NCBI RefSeq assembly: GCF_026340655.1
Contig: NZ_JAPEOZ010000001.1
Coordinates: 124,001 to 188,000, forward strand
Reading direction: 5' to 3'
Length of the DNA stretch: 64,000 nucleotides
Origin: Streptomyces sp. NBC_01275
GTDB lineage: Bacteria; Actinomycetota; Actinomycetes; Streptomycetales; Streptomycetaceae
Shown: piece after piece, positions 8,075 to 19,176 of the stretch
Layout: each line of letters opens with the position of its first letter
Numbering within the stretch: the stretch's first letter is position 1
The notes under the pieces: model-generated
The model's input: the letters and a program-made list of their open reading frames with translations, nothing else
Told to the model about the DNA's origin: nothing
Databases searched by the model: none
Translations under genes and position numbers: made by a program

Positions 8075-8836
8075 ATGGCCACTGGACTGGAAGGCCGCAG
8101 CGTCGTCGTCACCGGAGCGGGCTCGGGCATCGGGCGCGCCGCGGCCCTGGCCTTCGCCGCGGAGGGGGCGCGGGTCCTGGTGGCCGACCTCAACGCCGAC
8201 GGCGCGCAGGCCGTCGTCAAGGAGATAGAACAGGCGGGCGGCACGGCCGTGGCCGTCACCGGCGACCTGAGCGAGCAGGCCGTCGTCGACCGGGTGGCCG
8301 CCACCGCGGTGGAGCGCTTCGGCGGGGTGGACGTACTGGTCAACAATGCCGGGATCATGGACCGTATGTCGGCGCTGGCGGACGTGAGCGACGCGGAGTG
8401 GGAGCGGGTCATCCGGGTCAACCTCACCGCGCCCTTCCTGCTCACCCGGGCGGTGCTGCCGCTGATGCTGGCCGCCGGCAAGGGCGCGATCGTCAGCACG
8501 GCCTCCGAGGCGGGTCTGCGGGGCAGCGCGGCGGGTGCGGCGTACACCGCCTCCAAGCACGGCGTGGTCGGGCTGACCAAGTCCCTCGCCGTGATGTACC
8601 GGGGCAAGGGCATCCGCGCCAACGCGATCGCGCCGGGCGGGACCGCCACCTCGATCGTGGTGGAGGCCGAGCAGGGCGCGCATGGTCCGTCGACGCTCGG
8701 CCCGCACTTCGTCAACGTCGGCCGCGTAGCCGAGGCGGCGGAGCAGGCCGCCGCGATCGTGTTCCTCGCCTCGGACGCGGCGAGCAACATCAACGGCGCG
8801 ATCCTGCCGGTCGACGACGGCTGGTCGGCGGTCTGA
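8075..8836 (+). CDS. SDR family NAD(P)-dependent oxidoreductase
   Basis: A classical short-chain dehydrogenase of 253 residues. Features are the cofactor motif TGAGSGIG (residues 13-20), NNAG (90-93), catalytic Tyr157 and Lys161 in YTASK, and the C-terminal ASDAASNINGAILPVDDG. Asp38 after the second strand (VADLN) suggests NAD(H) preference. A start ATG at 8075 follows TAGGAGCA. It is divergent from and probably repressed by the TetR at 7292-7930 via the palindrome at 7987-8017. The substrate is unknown; the absence of other enzymes in the unit argues for a detoxifying reductase. Confidence 0.9.
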   Translation: MATGLEGRSVVVTGAGSGIGRAAALAFAAEGARVLVADLNADGAQAVVKEIEQAGGTAVAVTGDLSEQAVVDRVAATAVERFGGVDVLVNNAGIMDRMSALADVSDAEWERVIRVNLTAPFLLTRAVLPLMLAAGKGAIVSTASEAGLRGSAAGAAYTASKHGVVGLTKSLAVMYRGKGIRANAIAPGGTATSIVVEAEQGAHGPSTLGPHFVNVGRVAEAAEQAAAIVFLASDAASNINGAILPVDDGWSAV

Positions 8837-8892
8837 CGGCCCCGGGGCGCGGGCCCCGACCCCCGTCGGACGGCCTCTCGGCCACCCGCCTC

Positions 8893-8924
8893 GCCCGCCG
8901 ACGGCCGTCCGGCCGTCGGCGGGC
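8893..8924. terminator. Strong bidirectional hairpin between convergent genes
   Basis: A perfect 14-bp GC stem (GCCCGCCGACGGCC paired with its complement) around a 4-nt GTCC loop lies between the end of the SDR gene (8836) and the end of the chitosanase gene (8970). It has no T-tract, as is usual for actinomycete terminators. Confidence 0.75.
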
Positions 8925-8969
8925 CGCCGTGCCCCGGCTGCACCCCGGGCCACGGCGGCCACCGCACGG

Positions 8970-9782
<813 letters not shown>

Positions 9783-10091
9783 GATAGGGACCCTCTCATG
9801 GGGACGGGTACGGACACCCAGCCCAATCTGGTGTCGGGCGCGTTCGGGGGCCACCCTGAGGGGGCCGTACGGTGCACGGCTTCTGACGGCCCGACAGGGG
9901 CCGGGGGGCCGGAGCCGTCGCGGCTCCGGCCCCCGGGCCACTGCGCCGGCGCGGGAACAGCGACGACAGCGGTCCGCGCCACCGGAACGAACTCATCAGC
10001 CCGAAGGGAGAGTTCGTGCCGGGAGGATCCTCAGCATACGTAACGATGCGCCGCTTGACGCACTCTTGCCGCGCCCGCCCGCTCGCGCCAT

Positions 10092-10107
10092 ATTGGTCCG
10101 GACCATT
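10092..10107. promoter_or_regulatory. DasR-like (dre) palindrome
   Basis: ATTGGTCCGGACCATT is a 16-bp imperfect palindrome with core TGGTCCGGACCA. The Streptomyces DasR consensus, from published work as I recall it, is ACTGGTCTAGACCACT, so only the centre (TA to CG) and edges differ. It lies 31 bp before the start of the fibronectin-III gene and about 310 bp upstream of the divergent chitosanase, a setting where GlcNAc-responsive control would make sense. Confidence 0.5.
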
Positions 10108-10137
10108 GCCGCCGTGCCGGCCCGGGAGGCGAGAGCA

Positions 10138-11112
10138 GTGCGACGCGTTGTGCCGTGGGTGGCGGTGCTGACCCTGTCCTGCGGGTGCGCGGGGGCCGCC
10201 GCCGACGACGGACGGGCGCCCGGCGCTCCGACCGGGGTCACCGCGCGGGCCGGGAGCGCGACCAGCGTGTACGTCATGTGGAACGCCGTCGCCGCGGGCC
10301 CCGCCGGGCCCGCGATCAGCGCATACGAGGTCTACCGGGGCACGGCGAAGGTCGGGGACGTGCCCGGCTCCGCGCACATGCTGGACGTCGTCCGCCTCAC
10401 GCCGTCCACCGCGTACGCCTTCACGGTGCGCGCCCGCGACACGGACGGGCGGCTCGGTCCGCCCAGCCGGGAGGTGCGGGCCACCACGCCGACGGCGGCA
10501 GCGGCGGACCGCTCGGCCCCGACCCCGCCGACCGGGGTCACCGGCCGCGCCGCAGGGAGCCGGGCGGTCCAGCTGTCCTGGTCGGCGTCCACGGACGACC
10601 GCGCGGTGGTGTCGTACGACGTCTACCAGGGCGCGGCGGAGATCCACAGTGTGGGCGGGAACCAGACGGCGACGGTCGTCACGGGACTGCGCCCGGGCAT
10701 GCGCTACTCCTTCACCGTCCGGGCCCGGGACGCGGCCGACAACGTCTCGCCCGCCGGCCCGCCCGTGCGCCTCACCACCGCGCCGGGCACGGGCGAGGGG
10801 CCCGACACCGCGCCCGTGGACTTCCGTGCGCGCACCCACCGGGCCGCCGACGGGGCGTACTACATCGACCTGTCCTGGGTCGCGCCGCGCGTGGACGGCG
10901 TGGTCACGGAGTACGGCGTCCAGCTCGACGGAGAGCCGGCCACCTCGCTGGTCTGGGGCGGGACCCCGCCGCGCGGCAGGGCGGCCTACAGCTTCTACGC
11001 CGGGCGGGACGCCGGGGTCGGGCACCGGGTGCGGCTGCGGGCGCGGCTGCCGGACGGCACATGGGGCGCGTACTCGGCGGAGCGGACGGTGACCACGGGC
11101 GACCCCTCGTGA
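10138..11112 (+). CDS. Secreted protein with three fibronectin type III domains
   Basis: 324 residues from GTG 10138, preceded by GGGAGG. An N-terminal export signal (VVPWVAVLTLSCGCAGAAA) contains cysteines but only a weak lipobox, so it may be a lipoprotein or simply secreted. Three Fn3 modules follow: two close copies starting APGAPTGVTARAG and PTPPTGVTGRAAG (about residues 30-120 and 130-220) each ending YAFTVRARD or YSFTVRARD, and a third, more diverged one to the end. Such modules in actinomycetes are linkers in polysaccharide hydrolases, but no catalytic domain is present here. Its divergent chitosanase neighbour and the DasR-like site suggest a role at chitinous surfaces; this is inference. 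Confidence 0.8.
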   Translation: MRRVVPWVAVLTLSCGCAGAAADDGRAPGAPTGVTARAGSATSVYVMWNAVAAGPAGPAISAYEVYRGTAKVGDVPGSAHMLDVVRLTPSTAYAFTVRARDTDGRLGPPSREVRATTPTAAAADRSAPTPPTGVTGRAAGSRAVQLSWSASTDDRAVVSYDVYQGAAEIHSVGGNQTATVVTGLRPGMRYSFTVRARDAADNVSPAGPPVRLTTAPGTGEGPDTAPVDFRARTHRAADGAYYIDLSWVAPRVDGVVTEYGVQLDGEPATSLVWGGTPPRGRAAYSFYAGRDAGVGHRVRLRARLPDGTWGAYSAERTVTTGDPS

Positions 11113-11277
11113 GTGCGGCCGACCTGGGCCGTCCGAAGGAATCCGTCACCTGCCCGGCGGCGGTCCGCGTGCGGGACGGGCCGGGGGCACGTTGGCTGCC
11201 CCTGAGGCAGCACGGGCGTACCCGACCCTCGGCGGCGCAACGGACGTACCGCCAACCGTGCCGCCGGAGGGAATCCG

Positions 11278-11835
11278 ATGCGCACCTCCCGTCCTCCCCG
11301 TCCTCCCCGACCTCTCGTCCGCTCAGGACTGACCCTGGCAGCGGCCGCCGCGCTGCCGCTCGCCCTGAGCGCGCAGCCGGCCGCCGCCCGGGCCACGGGC
11401 ATCTCGGTCAGCACGACCGGCTCCATGGTGTCCGTGGTGACCAGCGTCTGCACGCAGATCAACGGCAGCTGGGGCACGGCGGCCCTGCTCTCCAGCAGCC
11501 AGGCGAGCTTCGCCCAAGGGCGCCAGGTGGCGCTGTCGGGGACGACCGTCAGCCAGTCGGCCGCCTGGTCGGGCGTCTCGCCGGGCACGTACACGGTCGT
11601 CGTCATGTGCTCCAGCGGCAGCACCGCGGGCACCCAGTCCGTGATCGTGTCCGCGGCGTCCACCCCGACGATCTCCGCGACGGCCTCGCCCTCCCGCGGC
11701 GTCATGGGCGGTTTCGGCGGCGCGGCGCGGGACTACGGCACCGTCACGATGGCGGTGGGCGGGGCGCTGGTGGGGACGGGCGTCATCGCGGCGGCCTGGT
11801 TCCTGCGCCGCCGCGCGAAGCCGTACCGGCTCTAA
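11278..11835 (+). CDS. Exported membrane-anchored protein of unknown function
   Basis: 185 residues; ATG 11278 follows GGAGGGAATCCG. A signal peptide (residues about 10-40, ending SAQPAAARA) is followed by a Ser/Thr-rich extracytoplasmic domain with two cysteines (SVCTQI, VMCSSG) and a C-terminal membrane helix (MAVGGALVGTGVIAAAWFLR) with a basic RRRAKPYRL tail. This is the layout of a wall/membrane-anchored protein but without an LPXTG-like motif before the helix. No family recognised. The stop overlaps the stop of the convergent PadR gene. Confidence 0.75.
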   Translation: MRTSRPPRPPRPLVRSGLTLAAAAALPLALSAQPAAARATGISVSTTGSMVSVVTSVCTQINGSWGTAALLSSSQASFAQGRQVALSGTTVSQSAAWSGVSPGTYTVVVMCSSGSTAGTQSVIVSAASTPTISATASPSRGVMGGFGGAARDYGTVTMAVGGALVGTGVIAAAWFLRRRAKPYRL

Positions 11836-12389
11836 GCCTCTGGGTCCGGCAGGTCCGGCAGATCCGGCAGTTGGGTCAGCGCCTCGGTGAGCCACTGCGT
11901 CCAGAAGGTCTCGAGTTCGATGCCCGCGCGCAGGACCAGGTGCTGGAGCCTGGTCTGCGCGCTGTCGTCGCCGGGCGGGAAGTCGCGCTTCTCGATCTCC
12001 TCGTACTCGGTCAACTGCCGTCGGTGCAGGTCGAGATGGCGGCGCAGGTCGGACTCCAGGCCCGCGGTGCCGACGACCGCGGCGGCGCGCAGCCGCAGCA
12101 GCAGGGCGTCGCGGTGCGGCTTGGGGTCCTGGGCCGCGGCCGTCCACCGCTCCAGTTCGGCGCGGCCCGCGGGCAGCACCTCGTAGCTCTTCTTCTGCCC
12201 CCGGGCCGGCTGCTCGGCGGGCAGCGCGCGGATGTGGCCCTCGGCCTCCAGCTTTCCCAGCTCGCGGTAGATCTGCTGGTGCGACGCCGACCAGAAGTAC
12301 CCGATCGACTTGTCGAACCGGCGGGTCAGATCCAGCCCCGCCGACGGCTTTTCGAGCAGGGCGGTGAGGATCGCGTGCGGGAGTGACAT
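11832..12389 (-). CDS. PadR family transcriptional regulator
   Basis: 185 residues, in the range of PadR proteins with the long C-terminal helical domain (PadR-s1/s2 split). The winged helix is at residues about 5-85: MSLPHAILTALLEKPSAGLD, IGYFWSASHQQIYRELGKLE and GHIRALPAEQP. PadR proteins repress stress or phenolic-acid genes. The gene lies 22 bp downstream of the flavin reductase gene in the same direction and so is probably cotranscribed with it. The palindrome TGCAACTAGTTGCA ahead of that operon is its likely target. Its last codon overlaps the end of the gene on the other strand by 4 bp. Confidence 0.9.
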   Translation of the reverse strand: MSLPHAILTALLEKPSAGLDLTRRFDKSIGYFWSASHQQIYRELGKLEAEGHIRALPAEQPARGQKKSYEVLPAGRAELERWTAAAQDPKPHRDALLLRLRAAAVVGTAGLESDLRRHLDLHRRQLTEYEEIEKRDFPPGDDSAQTRLQHLVLRAGIELETFWTQWLTEALTQLPDLPDLPDPEA

Positions 12390-12411
12390 GGAGTCATCCT
12401 AGGGACCGCGC

Positions 12412-14526
<2,115 letters not shown>

Positions 14527-14558
14527 TCACCGGCCTTCGCGGTCATCGGCTTGCCTGC

Positions 14559-14927
14559 TCACCGGCTTTCGAGCAGGACGTGCAGCTCCCGCTCCTGGTC
14601 TCCGGAGGCCGAGGAGAGGTCGCGTACCGCGAACAGGGAGTCCAGCGTCGTACGCAGTCGCTCGACCGCCCAGTAGCCGCCCTGGGCGTCGGCCTCGACG
14701 GCGGCGGAGAGCCGGGCGGGGTGGGCGCATTCGCGGGCGTCGGTCACCTCGAAGGTGCCGAGCCACACCATCGGGCGCGTCTCGTGGAACCGTCGCGGCG
14801 CCTCGTCGGCGCCCCGGTCGGACGTGAAGCACGCGCACAGCGCGTCGAGCACGATCCGGGCGTCCTTCTCGCTGTATCCGCTGATCTCGACGGAGACGGA
14901 CTCGTCGTGCAGCCGTTCACGGTCCAT
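14559..14927 (-). CDS. Hypothetical protein, 122 residues
   Basis: Begins at ATG 14927, preceded by AGGAGTGATCACG; an alternative in-frame ATG at 14945 lacks such a site. The product is soluble and acidic, with no signal peptide or membrane helix. It contains VSVEISGYSEKDARIVLDAL, a ferredoxin-like-looking N-terminus, and CACFTSDRGADEAPRRFHET, then a C-terminal LHVLLESR. I do not recognise the family. It stands alone between the reductase operon and a secreted-protein gene, all on the minus strand. Confidence 0.65.
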   Translation of the reverse strand: MDRERLHDESVSVEISGYSEKDARIVLDALCACFTSDRGADEAPRRFHETRPMVWLGTFEVTDARECAHPARLSAAVEADAQGGYWAVERLRTTLDSLFAVRDLSSASGDQERELHVLLESR

Positions 14928-15013
14928 CGTGATCACTCCTTTCATGGGGATGTGCGCGGTACCCGGGTTCCCCGCGAACCGCGTACATCCCCTGAAAGCG
15001 TCGACTGAAAGCC

Positions 15014-15898
15014 TCAGCTTCGCGTGAAGCGGTACGTCTTGCTGTCGGTCAGCACGCAGAAGCCGGGCGAGACGACGATCACGCGCAGGGTGCCCGTCCG
15101 ACGGTCGTAGTCGATGCCCTCCGCCTCGAAGGTGCCCGAGCAGGAGCTGCGCAGCGGGAGCTGGCGCAGCGCCGTGACATGGCCGGTGACGTCGGCCGTG
15201 CCGTTGGGTTCCGCGGAGAGGTCGATCTGGAGGAGGGGCTTGGTGACGCCGAAGAGGGCGCCCGCCGGGTCGTCGGAGGAGCACAGCAGGGTGGTCGGGC
15301 CGGTGAAGTCGCAGCCCTGGACGTCGCGCACGGCGTGGTCCAGGCGGACGGTGGAGACCAGCGGCAGGTTCGCCGAGGGGGAGGTGCTCGCGTTGACCCC
15401 GGGGGTCGGGAAGACGAGGAAGCGGGTCATGGTGCCGTACTCGCCCGACAGCATCCACTGGCCGCTGGGCGTGATCGCCGACCATGAGTTGTTCAGGGCC
15501 TCGCCCGAGGCGAGCGTGTGGACGTACTCCGACCAGGCGCCGCCCGGCGCCTGCACCCGGTACATCTTCGACGTGCCCGAGTCGGCCTGGTAGGGCTCGA
15601 CGTAGTAGCCGTCGTAGGAGGCGTCGGGGTCGCCGACGTGGTTCCAGCCCCGGGTGGAGAGGGAGAGCGGGATCGTGCCGATGCCGGTGTAGCGGTTGGC
15701 GCTGTTCGCCGGGACCTCGACCGAGGTCAGGCCCTGGCTCTCGGTCAGCGGATCGGCGCGGTCGGAGCCGACCTCGGTCCAGGTGTCGGCGGCCTGGGCG
15801 GGCGGGGCCGAGGCGAGGACGGCGGCCGCCACGGTGGCCAGGGCGACCAGGGCGGTGCGGACCGCGTGGCGGCGAGGCCGGGCGGGGCGCAGGGGCAT
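15014..15898 (-). CDS. Secreted protein of unknown function
   Basis: 294 residues from ATG 15898, with GAGGAGC in front. A clear Sec signal peptide (RRHAVRTALVALATVAAAVL, cleavage after APPAQA) precedes a mature domain rich in beta-strand-like segments: TWTEVGSDRADPLTESQGL, WNHVGDPDASYDGYYVEPYQ, PSGQWMLSGEYGTMTRFLVF, and a C-terminal GTFEAEGIDYDRRTGTLRVI and SKTYRFTRS. Paired cysteines suggest disulfides. The pattern of repeated short blades hints at a beta-propeller of the kind found in extracellular binding proteins, but I cannot assign a family. Confidence 0.75.
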   Translation of the reverse strand: MPLRPARPRRHAVRTALVALATVAAAVLASAPPAQAADTWTEVGSDRADPLTESQGLTSVEVPANSANRYTGIGTIPLSLSTRGWNHVGDPDASYDGYYVEPYQADSGTSKMYRVQAPGGAWSEYVHTLASGEALNNSWSAITPSGQWMLSGEYGTMTRFLVFPTPGVNASTSPSANLPLVSTVRLDHAVRDVQGCDFTGPTTLLCSSDDPAGALFGVTKPLLQIDLSAEPNGTADVTGHVTALRQLPLRSSCSGTFEAEGIDYDRRTGTLRVIVVSPGFCVLTDSKTYRFTRS

Positions 15899-15998
15899 GC
15901 GGAAGCTCCTCGGTGGGGGGTGGGGGCGCGTGCGGCGCACGCTCTGGCGTGCGTTCGGCGCACAGTCTGGCGCGCCACGATCGGCATGTACAGACCAA

Positions 15999-16042
15999 TT
16001 CGATGGACGGATGCGGACCGTTTCGACGGACGGATGCGGACC
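15999..16042. repeat. 21-bp direct repeat
   Basis: TTCGATGGACGGATGCGGACC at 15999-16019 recurs with one change (GAT to GAC) at 16022-16042, a 23-bp period. It lies between the divergent secreted-protein gene and phosphatase gene. No open frame of merit covers it. Confidence 0.85.
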
Positions 16043-16081
16043 CTGAGGAGAACGGCGCGCGCAGCCGTACTGGAGGAGCAT

Positions 16082-16146
16082 GGAGAAGGCCCTCCAAGGC
16101 GTGGGAGGAGGCCCTCCAAAGCGCGGGAGAAGGCCGCCAAGGCGTG
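16082..16146. repeat. Three tandem 21-22-bp repeats upstream of the phosphatase
   Basis: Units at 16082-16103, 16104-16125 and 16126-16146 share GGAG(A/G)AGGCC-CCAA-GCG-G. The first two are 22 bp, the third has lost one base. They lie 85 bp before the start of the PP2C gene. The function is unknown; iterated protein-binding sites or neutral slippage are both possible. Confidence 0.85.
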
Positions 16147-16230
16147 GGAGAAAAGGGTGGAGCGCGGTAGAACAGGGGAGTCGGCACGGGGGACGACGTG
16201 CCGCGTCGAGGCGTGGAGGCGGTGCGTGGC

Positions 16231-18303
16231 ATGACGGCAGCCGGATCGTCCGCGGCCGAGGGCGCCGGCCCGACCGGGCCCAGCGGGCTGCTGGACGTGC
16301 TCAACGTGGCCTCGGTGGTGCTCGACACCGACGGCCGCATCGCGCTGTGGAGCCCGCAGGCCGAGGAGCTGTTCGGCTACACGGCGGCGGAGGCGCTGGG
16401 GCGGTTCGCGGCCCAGGTGATGGTCCACGAGCGCCATGTCGACCTGGTCGTGAAACTGTTCGCCGACGTGATGGCCACCGGCCAGAGCTGGGCGGGCGCG
16501 TTCCCCATCCGGCGCAAGGACGGCACGACCCGGCTGGTGGAGTTCCGCAACATGCGGCTCCTGGACGAGCGGGGCAAGGTGTACGCCCTGGGGCTCGCCG
16601 CGGACCGGTCGACGGTGCGCCGGCTGGAGCGGGACGTGGCGCTGTCGACCCGGATGGTCGCACAGTCCCCGAACGGTCTGGCCGTCCTGGACACGGACCT
16701 GCGGTTCGTCTCGGTCAACCCCGCGCTGGAGCGGGCGAGCGGGGTGCCGGCCGAGGAGCACGTGGGCCGGACGCTGCGCGAGGTGCTGCCGCTGCTGGAC
16801 GCGCAGGCCCTGGAGTCGGCGGTCCGCGAGGTGCTGCGCACGGGGGCGCCGGTCGTCGACCGGTCCACGATCGGACGCACCCCCGCGAAGCCGGACGAGG
16901 ACCACGCCTGGTCGATCTCGCTGTACCGCCTGGAGGACGCGCGCGGCACGGTGCTGGGCGTGGCCGCCTCGATCAGGGACGTCACCGACCAGTACCGGGC
17001 GGGCGTCGAGGCCGAGGCCGCGCGCCGCCGGCTGGCCCTGATCGCCGACGCCTCCGCCCGCATCGGCACCACCCTGGACCTGGAGCGCACCGCCCGCGAA
17101 CTGGCCGACGTCGCCGTGCCGGAGCTCGCCGACGTGGCGGCCGTGGATCTGCTGGACGCGGTGGTGGACGGCCGGCGCACCAGCCTCGGGCCCGCCGAGT
17201 CGGCCGTGATCCGGGCCCTGGCCGTACGGGTGTACAACTCACCCGAGGCCCTCCAGGCCGCCGACCCGCCCGGGCAGGTCGCCCGCTACGGACCCGAGCG
17301 ACTGGTCACGGAGTGCGTGCGCACCGGCCGTCCTGTCATGGTCGCGGAGGTCGAGGACGAGGACCTCGCGCGCATTGCCCGCTCCCCCGAGTCGGCCGAA
17401 CTGCTGGCCCGGGCGGGCGTCCACTCCTATCTGGCCGTGCCGCTGATCGCCCGCGGCGAGGTGCTCGGCGCCCTCGACCTCAAACGGACCCACAACCCCC
17501 TGCCGTTCGGCCGCGACGACCTTCTCCTCGCCCGGGAGCTGGCCTCCCGCGCGGCCGTGCAGATCGACAACGCCCGCTGGTACCAGAACGCCCGCACCAC
17601 CGCCCTCACCCTCCAGCGCAGTCTGCTGCCCAGCCACCCGCCGGTCATCGGCGGCCTGGAGGTCGCCTCCCGTTACCAGCCCGCGGGCGCCACCACCGAG
17701 GTCGGCGGCGACTGGTTCGACGTCATCCCGCTGCCGGACGGCAAGACCGCGCTCGTCGTCGGCGACGTCATGGGCAGCGGCATCGACGCCGCCGCCACCA
17801 TGGGCCGACTGCGCACCGCGACGACCACCCTGGCCTCCCTCGACCTCGACCCGGCGGTCCTCCTGGAGCATCTCGACCGGATCACCCAGGGCCTGGACCA
17901 CTCCATCGCCACCTGCGTGTACGCCGTCCACGACCCCCGGCTGCGACAGTGCCGGATCGCCAACGCCGGCCATCTGCCGCCGGCCCGCGTCCGCCCCGGC
18001 CGGCCGCCCGAGCTGCTCGACCTGCCCACCGGTGTGCCGCTGGGCGTGGGCGGGGTGGCGTTCTCCACGACCGACGTCGACTTCGCCCCCGGCGACCAGC
18101 TCGTGCTGTACACGGACGGCCTCGTCGAGACCCGCCGCCACTCCCTCGACGAACGCCTCGACGCGCTCCTCGCCCTCCTCGACGACCCGGCCCGCCCCCT
18201 TGAGGACCTGTGCGACCTGCTCCTGACCGCCCTGCACCACCCCGACAACCACGACGACGTGGCGCTGCTGGTGGCACGGGCGCTGGAGCGGGACAGCGAG
18301 TGA
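16231..18303 (+). CDS. PAS-PAS-GAF sensor protein phosphatase (SpoIIE/RsbU-type PP2C)
   Basis: 690 residues from ATG 16231 (GGAGG upstream; GTG 16198 is a longer option). Order: PAS (about 20-125; NVASVVLDTDGRIALWSPQA, ELFGYTAAEAL), second PAS (about 145-250; QSPNGLAVLDTDLRFVSVNP), GAF (about 260-430), PP2C catalytic domain (about 455-680). Catalytic metal-binding parts are seen in GGDWFDVIPLPDGKTALVVG with GDVMGSG, and in YTDGLVETR. Such proteins dephosphorylate anti-anti-sigma factors and so release alternative sigma factors in response to small molecules or redox signals. No anti-sigma kinase domain is attached and no partner switch genes are adjacent, so the partner is unknown. Confidence 0.92.
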   Translation: MTAAGSSAAEGAGPTGPSGLLDVLNVASVVLDTDGRIALWSPQAEELFGYTAAEALGRFAAQVMVHERHVDLVVKLFADVMATGQSWAGAFPIRRKDGTTRLVEFRNMRLLDERGKVYALGLAADRSTVRRLERDVALSTRMVAQSPNGLAVLDTDLRFVSVNPALERASGVPAEEHVGRTLREVLPLLDAQALESAVREVLRTGAPVVDRSTIGRTPAKPDEDHAWSISLYRLEDARGTVLGVAASIRDVTDQYRAGVEAEAARRRLALIADASARIGTTLDLERTARELADVAVPELADVAAVDLLDAVVDGRRTSLGPAESAVIRALAVRVYNSPEALQAADPPGQVARYGPERLVTECVRTGRPVMVAEVEDEDLARIARSPESAELLARAGVHSYLAVPLIARGEVLGALDLKRTHNPLPFGRDDLLLARELASRAAVQIDNARWYQNARTTALTLQRSLLPSHPPVIGGLEVASRYQPAGATTEVGGDWFDVIPLPDGKTALVVGDVMGSGIDAAATMGRLRTATTTLASLDLDPAVLLEHLDRITQGLDHSIATCVYAVHDPRLRQCRIANAGHLPPARVRPGRPPELLDLPTGVPLGVGGVAFSTTDVDFAPGDQLVLYTDGLVETRRHSLDERLDALLALLDDPARPLEDLCDLLLTALHHPDNHDDVALLVARALERDSE

Positions 18304-18471
18304 CGGCGCCATGGCGTGCCGCGGCGCGGCGTGCTGTGCTGTGCCCGGCCGTGCCGTGCACGCCGATTCACAGGTCTTTGTTACCGGCCCTTTACCGCGT
18401 GCTGCGGACAATCACAGTGAGGCGTGGCATCGGTGCCGTCGTCATGGCCTGGGAGTCGAGGTGGGTCAGCC

Positions 18472-19176
18472 GTGATCGAGGAGCCTGAAGAGGTCGAGGT
18501 GCTCGCGGGGCCGGGCGGCGAGGAGAAGGAACGCCCCGCCCTGCGCGCGCTGTGGGAACGGCGGTCGGCCCGCGGGCGGGCGGTGATCGCGGCGACGACC
18601 GTCGCGGTCCTGGCCCTCGGCGGCACGGTCGCGTACGCGGCGACGTCGGGGGGCTCGGCCGACGGCTCCGCGTCCGCGACGTCCCCGTCGTCGTCCTCGT
18701 CCTCGTCCCCCTCGGAGGGTCCCGGGCACGGGCACGACCGGGGCGGCCCAGGGTTCATGTTCGGTGTCGGCGGCGACGCCGCGCACGGCGAGGCGACCGT
18801 CAAGGACCGTGACACCGGCGAGTGGGTCGTACGGGTCTGGCAGCGCGGGACCGTCGAGAAGGTCGACGGCGACCAGGTCGGCGTCAAGAGCGAGGACGGC
18901 GTCTCGTGGACGTGGACGGTGGGTTCGGACGTCTCCGTGCACACCGACGGCACGTCGTCCGACTCCGGGGCCGGCGCGCTGAAGAAGGGCGACACGGTGT
19001 TCGTGATCGGGTCCCGTTCGGACGGCACGTACACGGCGACCCGCGTGATGTCCGGTGACTTCACCGACCGCGGCCCGAACGGGAACGACCGGCGCGGCGG
19101 CTTCCCCGGGCACGGCCCGTGGGACCGGGGCGACGACCGCTCCCCCAGCCCCACGAGCAGCGGCGCGCCTACCTGA
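18472..19176 (+). CDS. Single-pass membrane protein with an extracellular beta domain
   Basis: 234 residues. GTG 18472 has GAGGTGGG upstream. The cytoplasmic N-terminus is acidic (EEPEEVEVLAGPGGEEKE) then basic (RALWERRSARGRA), followed by one membrane helix (AVIAATTVAVLALGGTVAYA), a Ser-rich linker and an exported domain containing GEWVVRVWQRGTVEKVDGDQ, GVKSEDGVSWTW and LKKGDTVFVIGSR. The repeats of short strands resemble a DUF5666-like OB/SH3 fold seen in many actinomycete membrane proteins. The tail is Gly/Arg/Asp-rich. Its function is unknown. The end overlaps the convergent methyltransferase by 8 bp. Confidence 0.75.
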   Translation: MIEEPEEVEVLAGPGGEEKERPALRALWERRSARGRAVIAATTVAVLALGGTVAYAATSGGSADGSASATSPSSSSSSSPSEGPGHGHDRGGPGFMFGVGGDAAHGEATVKDRDTGEWVVRVWQRGTVEKVDGDQVGVKSEDGVSWTWTVGSDVSVHTDGTSSDSGAGALKKGDTVFVIGSRSDGTYTATRVMSGDFTDRGPNGNDRRGGFPGHGPWDRGDDRSPSPTSSGAPT

